From Fibrobacter succinogenes (GTDB lineage: Bacteria > Fibrobacterota > Fibrobacteria > Fibrobacterales > Fibrobacteraceae): a stretch of DNA of 64,000 nucleotides. The DNA is taken from assembly GCA_902768715.1 (NCBI GenBank), contig CACXMH010000018.1:1-64000 (forward strand), written 5' to 3'. Of the stretch, positions 59,283 to 64,000 are shown piece after piece. The notes under the pieces were generated by a model. The model ran no database searches. It worked only from the letters and a program-made list of their open reading frames with translations, and had not been told where the DNA came from. A program made the translations under genes and the position numbers. Position 1 is the stretch's first letter. Each line of letters opens with the position of its first letter.

Positions 59283-60542
59283 ATGTTCGCTCCCGCTTGG
59301 ACAAAAGACGCCGTCTTCTACCAGATATTCCCTGATAGGTTCTGCCGCAGTCCTCGTTACCAGGCGGTAGGCAAGTTCGTACCCTGGGATTCCAAGCCCA
59401 CCCGCGAAAACATGTTCGGCGGCAATCTCGCGGGCATCGAGGACCATCTGGACTACATCGCGAGTCTCGGAGTAAACGCCATCTACCTCTGTCCCATCTT
59501 CAAGAGCAATTCCAACCACCGCTACCATACCGTCGATTACTTCGAAATCGACCCGGTGCTGGGCACCCTCAAGGATTTCGACCGCCTTGTCAAAAAGGCC
59601 CACAGGCTAGGGCTGCGCATCATTCTCGACGGCGTGTTCAACCACTGTTCTCGCGGGTTCTTCCAGTTCAACAGCCTGCTGGAACTGGGCGAAAATTCTC
59701 CCTACGTGGACTGGTTTCATGTAAAGGGCTGGCCCCTCAACGCCTATTCGGGCAAGCCCAATTACGAATGCTGGTGGAACTATCCGGCGCTCCCCAAGTT
59801 CAACACCGACTGCCCCGATGTCCGGGAATACCTTTTCTCAGTCGCCGAATATTGGACAAAGCGCGGAATCGACGGCTGGCGTTTGGATGTGCCCAACGAA
59901 ATCGATGACGACTCTTTCTGGCAGGAATTCCGCAACCGCGTAAAGGCCATCAATCCCGAGGCTTACATCGTAGGCGAAATCTGGGACGAACCCTCCCGCT
60001 GGTTGCAAGGCGACCAGTTCGACGGTGTCATGAACTACATCTTCCGCAAGGCGGTCATGAAATTCCTCTTCGACGAGAACCCCATTTCCGTCCAGGAATT
60101 CTGCGACCGGGTCCGCGCCGCCTTCCCCGAAGGCCGCGGCGACATCCCCATGAACCTTTTGGGAAGCCACGACACCACCCGCCTCCTGTCCCAGCCCTGC
60201 GCAAGCCTCGAACGCATCAAGCTGGCATATGCCCTCCTGTTCTTTATGCCCGGCGCGTCCTGCATCTACTACGGCGAGGAACTTTCCATGAAGGGCGGCA
60301 AGGACCCCGACTGCCGCCGAAGCGTCCCTTGGGACGAACTGGAAAACCGCAAGTCCCAACCGCTCTACGAATTTATCTGTAATCAGGTGAAAATGCGCCG
60401 CGAAAACCCCGTCCTCCGCGACGGCAGCCTTTCCATCGCAAGCACCGCCGACGGCTTCACCGTCACCCGCACCCTGGGCAAAAAGACCGTGACCCTCTCC
60501 GTCACAACCTCCGGCACTGAACCCGCCTTCGAAATTAAATAA
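59283..60542 (+). CDS. GH13 alpha-amylase family enzyme (neopullulanase/maltogenic amylase-like)
   Basis: A 419-residue cytoplasmic protein without signal peptide. The (beta/alpha)8 core shows DAVFYQIFPDRF, GVNAIYLCPIF, region I DGVFNH, region II GWRLDVPNE (nucleophile Asp), region III IVGEIWDEP (acid Glu) and region IV LLGSHDTTR. The N-terminal domain of typical neopullulanases is missing, so it is a compact form. It would hydrolyse maltodextrins next to MalQ. The ATG at 59283 has no Shine-Dalgarno because the repeat runs up to it. Confidence 0.92.
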   Translation: MFAPAWTKDAVFYQIFPDRFCRSPRYQAVGKFVPWDSKPTRENMFGGNLAGIEDHLDYIASLGVNAIYLCPIFKSNSNHRYHTVDYFEIDPVLGTLKDFDRLVKKAHRLGLRIILDGVFNHCSRGFFQFNSLLELGENSPYVDWFHVKGWPLNAYSGKPNYECWWNYPALPKFNTDCPDVREYLFSVAEYWTKRGIDGWRLDVPNEIDDDSFWQEFRNRVKAINPEAYIVGEIWDEPSRWLQGDQFDGVMNYIFRKAVMKFLFDENPISVQEFCDRVRAAFPEGRGDIPMNLLGSHDTTRLLSQPCASLERIKLAYALLFFMPGASCIYYGEELSMKGGKDPDCRRSVPWDELENRKSQPLYEFICNQVKMRRENPVLRDGSLSIASTADGFTVTRTLGKKTVTLSVTTSGTEPAFEIK

Positions 60543-60568
60543 AGGGGGAAGCCTCCCCCTCGCTCACA
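60543..60568 (-). repeat. Terminal fragment of the composite GC repeat
   Basis: GCGAGGGGGAGGCTTCCCCC on the minus strand is the end block of the GC element at 9012-9127, 45940-46025 and 53052-53215. It stands alone after the GH13 stop. Confidence 0.6.
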
Positions 60569-60802
60569 GATTCACTTTGTTCGACTGTTCGCTCGGGAAG
60601 CCCACATCTCGGTCAAAAAACAAAAAATGTGGCTCTGGATTCCAAGTGCTTTGTGGTGTAGACCCGCCTTTACTGGTATGAACCGTTTCTGCAGGAGGAA
60701 ACTCTTGTGACTGTTAGTCCCTGCGAGTTTCCGCCGAGAGTTCTGATTACTTGCGTATTATCGGCAATTTCCAGGAATTATAACAGTTTTTTTTCTGTTC
60801 TG
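60569..60802. other. No supported gene; AT-shifted spacer
   Basis: I see no coding sequence with family support in this stretch. A 62-codon open frame at 60707-60895 has no homology I recognise and low-complexity content. Base composition falls in GC from here on. Confidence 0.5.
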
Positions 60803-60837
60803 GTTTTATCTTCGCTCATAAAGAGCCCCTATAAGAC
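60803..60837 (-). repeat. 35 bp direct repeat, copy 2
   Basis: Matches 61695-61729 in 32 of 35 bases. On the minus strand it reads GTCTTATAGGGGCTCTTTAT and then AGCGAAGATAAAAC. Its reading frame (GLFMSEDKT) parallels the frame of the other copy (GLFISGDKT), so both were once coding. Confidence 0.8.
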
Positions 60838-60889
60838 GTGTATTTTTATCTCGCGAACAGTGAAAAATTTTCTCATTAAGGCTGTTTCG

Positions 60890-60931
60890 TTATAACCAAT
60901 TCTCATTCCACGTCCAATGTTCTTCATAATG
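60890..60931 (-). pseudogene. Remnant of a second C-terminal tail
   Basis: On the minus strand HYEEHWTWNENWL and a stop codon, matching RYGKHWTWERDWSFNETY at the end of the truncated gene at 61421-61720. The sequence just before it is out of frame, so only the tail survives. It lies 17 bp downstream of the lipoprotein gene. Confidence 0.6.
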
Positions 60932-60948
60932 TTTTTATACAATCCTTA

Positions 60949-61434
60949 TTATTCAAAACAATTATCATTGTTTGTTATATGTATCTGATACGTGGAATCT
61001 ATACCACAATTATCTAATATTGGAATAAATGGAGAATACATGTCATTATGGTCATCATTATATAGAACATTTATGCTTGCTACGAAATTTTCTTTTAAAT
61101 CCAGTAAAATCGGAGAGAATACAGTTTTTTTCTCTTTGCAATACGCTATTTCTTGGATTAAATATTCACCAAAGCCCCACACATTTTTTAAATCACTATC
61201 GTCTTTAACTACCCACACTTGATTATCACTACATTTCGAACATGGAATAGTATCTTTAAAAACATATTGGATAGAATCATTTTTATAGATTACCACATGA
61301 ATTGAATCAACACCTTTAGGCATGTCAAAACTTAAATGCAAGCCACATCTAAGATGCGCAGCTTCTGGTGCCGGATCGCAAGCCAATAAGCATAGGGTTC
61401 CCATGATAGGGGCTATTGATTTAATAAGTTTCAT
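60949..61434 (-). CDS. Small AT-rich lipoprotein, possible immunity-like protein
   Basis: A 161-residue lipoprotein: MKLIKSIAPIMGTLCLLAC with the lipid-anchored Cys at 19, then a beta-rich domain (LHLSFDMPKGVDSIHVVIYK, VWVVKDDSDLKNVWGFGEYL) with Cys pairs (PCSKCSDN, CGLH, NCGIDS). Codon use is AT-rich compared with the rest of the window. Its ATG overlaps the end of the truncated gene at 61421-61720 by 14 bp, so the two were translationally coupled. An immunity role for a toxin C-terminus is inferred only from the cassette layout. Confidence 0.6.
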   Translation of the reverse strand: MKLIKSIAPIMGTLCLLACDPAPEAAHLRCGLHLSFDMPKGVDSIHVVIYKNDSIQYVFKDTIPCSKCSDNQVWVVKDDSDLKNVWGFGEYLIQEIAYCKEKKTVFSPILLDLKENFVASINVLYNDDHNDMYSPFIPILDNCGIDSTYQIHITNNDNCFE

Positions 61435-61720
61435 TAAAAGACCAATCTCTTTCCCAAGTCCAATGTTTGCCATAACGTTCTTGTACACCATCCCTACTTA
61501 TATAGGGATCAACTTCTTTGCCAGTAATTTTACTCTCATACCCCTTTTCATAAAACTGCTTTGACCATTTTTCATGATTTTCCTCAACACCTTTCTTTAT
61601 ATTCCCATACATATCAATATAACCTTGATCATAAAGGAATTGAAAATAATACGCTTCGATTTCATATGGATTTGCATAATATCCTTCCCCCTTTGTTTTA
61701 TCCCCGCTTATAAAGAGCCC
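61421..61720 (-). pseudogene. Truncated C-terminal domain, zincin-like tail
   Basis: An open frame of 99 codons begins right after a TAG inside the 35 bp repeat and has no start codon before an internal ATG at 61612. It reads GLFISGDKTKGEGYYANPYE, IEAYYFQFLYDQGYIDMYG and ends RYGKHWTWERDWSFNETY. The NPYEIEAYYFQ motif resembles the part of some small metallopeptidases that follows HExxH, but the HExxH portion is absent. It looks like an orphan C-terminal domain cut off from its N-terminal carrier. It is coupled to the lipoprotein gene. Confidence 0.55.
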
Positions 61721-61729
61721 CTATAAGAC
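61695..61729 (-). repeat. 35 bp direct repeat, copy 1
   Basis: Partner of 60803-60837 (32 of 35 bases identical). It marks the 5' boundary of the truncated domain at 61421-61720. Confidence 0.8.
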
Positions 61730-61776
61730 CTACTTCTTGAATATACCTTAATTTGTGCGGGTTCGCAAGCGTTTTG

Positions 61777-61930
61777 ATGCTGAAAAAATCAGAAAAAAAA
61801 GAAGGATTTCTTGGATTTTGTCGATTTCAACAAGCCTTTGTATAAAAGAGAGCCGCTGATTTCCATCAGGGAAAATGTCAACGGCATAACGATTCTTTCC
61901 GAACAAGAAAAGTTGAAAAGCGCAAGCTGA
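61777..61930 (+). pseudogene. Small gene broken at an A8 run
   Basis: From the ATG at 61777 the frame reads MLKKSEKK; after the A8 run (61793-61800) another frame reads DFLDFVDFNKPLYKREPLIS then IRENVNGITILSEQEKLKSA up to a TGA at 61928. Removing one A would give a 48- to 50-residue protein. The second part looks like a real protein end, but no family was recognised, and both halves could be chance. Confidence 0.35.
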
Positions 61931-61935
61931 CGATG

Positions 61936-62022
61936 TGGGGGGGGGTATTAGGGGGCTTGCCCCCTAGGCGAGGGGGTGGAGAGCAACGAAGTACGAACCA
62001 GGGGGATTCTTCCCCCTTTTTT
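61936..62022 (+). repeat. GC-rich repeat ending in a terminator-like hairpin
   Basis: Contains GGGGGCTTGCCCCCT and GGCGAGGGGGTGGAG blocks related to the composite GC element. It ends in GGGGGATTCTTCCCCC plus T6 (62001-62022), a good intrinsic terminator. Nearly the same hairpin ends the brnTA operon at 62739. Confidence 0.65.
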
Positions 62023-62175
62023 GTTAATTGCTGAAATTTTACACATTAACAAGGCATTTTTTCCCGCAAAAAAGAGTCTATACTAGTAGATGGGGACTGT
62101 CTCCGTCTGCCAAACGGAGGCTTTTCCGAAATAAACGGGAATATGGCTAGAACATTAGTTGTTTTTTCTCAAAAA

Positions 62176-62196
62176 TGTAATTATATTATAATTACA
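62176..62196 (+). promoter_or_regulatory. Palindromic operator/promoter of brnTA
   Basis: TGTAATTATA and TATAATTACA arms form a 21 bp near-perfect palindrome centred about 25 bp before the brnT start, with TATAAT inside as a likely -10 box. BrnA-type antitoxins repress their own operon, so this is the expected operator. Confidence 0.7.
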
Positions 62197-62210
62197 CCAC
62201 GGGGTTCTAT

Positions 62211-62525
62211 ATGGAAGTAGAATTCGAGTGGGATCAGCGGAAGAATGCGATAAATCAAAGGAAACATGGAATTTCGTTTGAAGAAGCCAAAACTTGCTTT
62301 GAAGATGAACATGCCAGGGTGTTTTTTGATGTTGAACATTCTAAAAAGGAGGACAGGTCCATTCTTATTGGTCTGTCCGAGAAATTGAGGACTCTTGTGG
62401 TAGTTTATGCGGAACGGAGCATTCTTGATATGGAGATTGTTGTCAATCGGATCATCAGTGCCCGCAAGGCGACCAAGAAAGAGTTTCAGTATTATTGGAA
62501 TGAACGGAAAGGAGACGGAATATGA
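62211..62525 (+). CDS. brnT: BrnT-family toxin
   Basis: A 104-residue toxin of the BrnT family, a RelE-fold ribonuclease that blocks growth until bound by BrnA. The family features EFEWDQRKNAINQRKHGISFEEA at the start, DRSILIGLSEKLRTLVVVY in the middle, and RIISARKATKKEFQYY near the end are intact. The gene overlaps brnA in an ATGA and is controlled from the palindrome upstream. It looks intact. Confidence 0.93.
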   Translation: MEVEFEWDQRKNAINQRKHGISFEEAKTCFEDEHARVFFDVEHSKKEDRSILIGLSEKLRTLVVVYAERSILDMEIVVNRIISARKATKKEFQYYWNERKGDGI

Positions 62526-62737
62526 AAAAGGAATATGACTTTTCGGGTATGAAGGCGGTGAGGAACCCTTATGCGGCAGCGTTGAAAAAGCAGATAACCA
62601 TACGTCTCAATTCAAGCACCATCGAATACTTCAAGAACATGGCGAAAGACGTCGGGATACCGTACCAGACGCTCATAGATTCGTATCTCACCGATTGCGC
62701 CCTGTGCAAACGCAAACTGACTATGCGGTGGAAATAG
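62522..62737 (+). CDS. brnA: BrnA-family antitoxin
   Basis: A 71-residue antitoxin. The N-terminal part (YDFSGMKAVRNPYAAALKK) would bind the toxin; the C-terminal part (ITIRLNSSTIEYFKNMAKDV, GIPYQTLIDSYL) is a ribbon-helix-helix DNA-binding domain. It overlaps brnT by 4 bp, and an intrinsic terminator follows 1 bp after the stop. Confidence 0.92.
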   Translation: MKKEYDFSGMKAVRNPYAAALKKQITIRLNSSTIEYFKNMAKDVGIPYQTLIDSYLTDCALCKRKLTMRWK

Positions 62738-62738
62738 C

Positions 62739-62759
62739 GGGGATTCTTCCCCCTTTTTT
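62739..62759 (+). terminator. Intrinsic terminator of brnTA
   Basis: GGGG-attctt-CCCC followed by T6. It shares its sequence with the end of the GC repeat at 62001-62022. Confidence 0.8.
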
Positions 62760-62784
62760 GATAGAAACCCGTTTATTCCGTCGT

Positions 62785-62813
62785 TTCTAGTAACTAGGAA
62801 CTAGTAACTACGG
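62785..62813 (+). repeat. CTAGTAA-type heptamer tandem before secD
   Basis: Words CTAGTAA, CTAGGAA, CTAGTAA follow in series, as at 10557-10583. They precede the secD promoter region by about 20 bp. Confidence 0.6.
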
Positions 62814-62873
62814 GCTAAAATTTCTATCTTTGCGCGCAAACTTAGCGTATAATGCCTTATTAAGGGATTACAA

Positions 62874-64000
62874 ATGAACAAACATAAATTTGGAATGCGG
62901 GAATTTATCATTCTCCTTGTAATAGCACTTTCGGCCTATACCGTGTGGCCCTCTATCCAGGTTCACTCCAGGAAGGGCGACGAAAAGAAGGCTTTCCTTA
63001 AGGAAAATCCGAAGCTGGGCTCCAAGTCCATCAATTTCGGCCTTGACCTGGCCGGTGGTACCAGCATCACGCTGGAAATCGACAAGTCCGGTCTGAAGCC
63101 CAACGAGGACATCAAGGATATCCAGGCCCAGTCCTTGGAAATCATCCGTAACCGTGTGGACCAGTTCGGTCTTTCCGAACCCCAGATTTCCCCCTCCGGC
63201 GACGACCGCATCTTGGTGGAACTGGCCGGCGTGGACGACTCTACCGCCAAGTCCCTGGTGGGTTCTACCGCCAAGCTGGAATTCAAGATTTTGGCCGAAT
63301 CCGAGAAATTTACCCAGGTGGTTGGCCTTATCGACCAGTACCTGACCCGTCAGACTACCGACATCGTGGCTGACTCTGCCGCTACTGATTCCACGGCTGC
63401 GCCCGCTAAGGATTCTACGGTTGCTGCCGCTACCGCTGCTGATAGCGCCAAGCCCGCCGCTACAGCCGACACCGCCAAGGCCCTTTCCGACGAAGAACTC
63501 CTGGGTGGCAAGGCTCCCGCTGCCCCCGCAGCCGAAGTCGCTGCCACCGATTCTGCCAAGGAAACCGCTCCTGCCGAGGGTGAACCTGCTGGCGAGGTCG
63601 GAACTGCCCTCAGCGCCTATTACCTGTCCTTCGGTAACGGCGGCTTTATCGCCGAGGAGAACATCGAGAAGGTGAAGAAGCTCCTGGAGACCGAAGGGGT
63701 CCAGAAGCTGATCCCCCGCGACGTGAACTTTGCTTTCGGTAGCGGTCTCGAACCGGTACAGCGTGGCTCCAAGATCAAGGCCAAGCGTCTCTACTTGCTC
63801 AAGCGCCGTGCCGAAATGGGCGGTGACGACATTGTTGACGCTCGTCCCTACCGTGTAAGCGACGGTACCAATGCCGGTGAAGTGGCCGTCTCCCTGAAGT
63901 TCGGCGGTATCGGCCCCAAGAAGTTCTCCGCTGTCACGGCTGCCAACATCGGCAAGCAGATGGCCATCGTTCTCGACAACCAGGTTATTTCTGCTCCTGT
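62874..64000 (+). CDS. secD: Protein translocase subunit SecD (cut by window edge)
   Basis: About 375 residues are visible. There is an N-terminal membrane helix (FIILLVIALSAYTVWPSI), then the conserved GLDLAGGTSITLEI near residues 57-70, the P1 domain (SLEIIRNRVDQFGLSEPQI), and later FGGIGPKKFSAVTAANIGKQ with AIVLDNQVISAPV at the edge. SecD with SecF uses the proton motive force to aid export through SecYEG. An Ala/Thr/Asp-rich low-complexity insert of about 80 residues (roughly 165-245) splits the P1 region, longer than in standard SecD. Confidence 0.94.
   Translation, partial: MNKHKFGMREFIILLVIALSAYTVWPSIQVHSRKGDEKKAFLKENPKLGSKSINFGLDLAGGTSITLEIDKSGLKPNEDIKDIQAQSLEIIRNRVDQFGLSEPQISPSGDDRILVELAGVDDSTAKSLVGSTAKLEFKILAESEKFTQVVGLIDQYLTRQTTDIVADSAATDSTAAPAKDSTVAAATAADSAKPAATADTAKALSDEELLGGKAPAAPAAEVAATDSAKETAPAEGEPAGEVGTALSAYYLSFGNGGFIAEENIEKVKKLLETEGVQKLIPRDVNFAFGSGLEPVQRGSKIKAKRLYLLKRRAEMGGDDIVDARPYRVSDGTNAGEVAVSLKFGGIGPKKFSAVTAANIGKQMAIVLDNQVISAP

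Noticed and set aside
60707-60895. 62-codon open frame
   Set aside because: No ribosome site, no recognisable family, low-complexity sequence, and it overlaps the decayed cassette repeat.

Overview
The window comes from a member of the Fibrobacter lineage (phylum Fibrobacterota). The best marker is a lipoprotein with a FISUMP (Fibrobacter succinogenes major paralogous) domain at 2704-4029. A type III glutamine synthetase, a GH8 lipoprotein enzyme, a sodium-pump decarboxylase, pyruvate formate-lyase plus acetate kinase, and intracellular alpha-glucan enzymes fit an anaerobic, polysaccharide-degrading, mixed-acid fermenter. The species cannot be fixed from the sequence alone.

Layout. 0-8 kb: start of a sigma-54 activator divergent from glnN across a promoter with paired TTTACA/TGTAAA operators; the FISUMP lipoprotein; a coiled-coil protein coupled to a Tet(M)-like elongation factor paralogue; a GH8 enzyme whose signal peptide is out of frame with its catalytic domain. 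8-15 kb: DUF58 protein, two bacterial sugar transferases (one fused to a degenerate GGDEF-like domain), homoserine dehydrogenase, nadC and coaX. 15-24 kb: a cell-envelope pair, an ECF sigma/anti-sigma/Spy-like operon, a GH3 lipoprotein, an ABC-F ATPase and ackA. 24-31 kb: PAP2 and histidine phosphatases, a partner-switching module (SpoIIE phosphatase-kinase fusion, STAS protein, second phosphatase), and a small secreted glycine-rich repeat protein. 31-33 kb: gamma, biotin-carrier and beta subunits of a Na+-translocating decarboxylase; then tRNA-His. 33-41 kb: ComEC-like lipoprotein, acyl-ACP thioesterase, aroA, an orphan membrane-anchored solute-binding protein and a PBP4-DUF1460 fusion. 41-53 kb: pflB, gltX, zinc-ribbon/BON protein, WYL regulator, queA, hpt, GH57. 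53-60.5 kb: metH, malQ and a GH13 enzyme. 60.5-62.2 kb: an AT-rich accessory patch with decayed, duplicated cassettes. 62.2-64 kb: brnT-brnA and the start of secD.

The most unusual feature is a family of mosaic repeats. They combine GC-rich palindromes ending in GATGAC with G-poor degenerate tandem words such as CCTAAAT, ACACATT or GAACCTC. They occur in many intergenic regions, usually directly before a start codon without a clear Shine-Dalgarno sequence and with the CCTA words on the coding strand. One copy sits in frame inside the elongation factor paralogue. All assignments come from reading motifs by eye; no database search was run.
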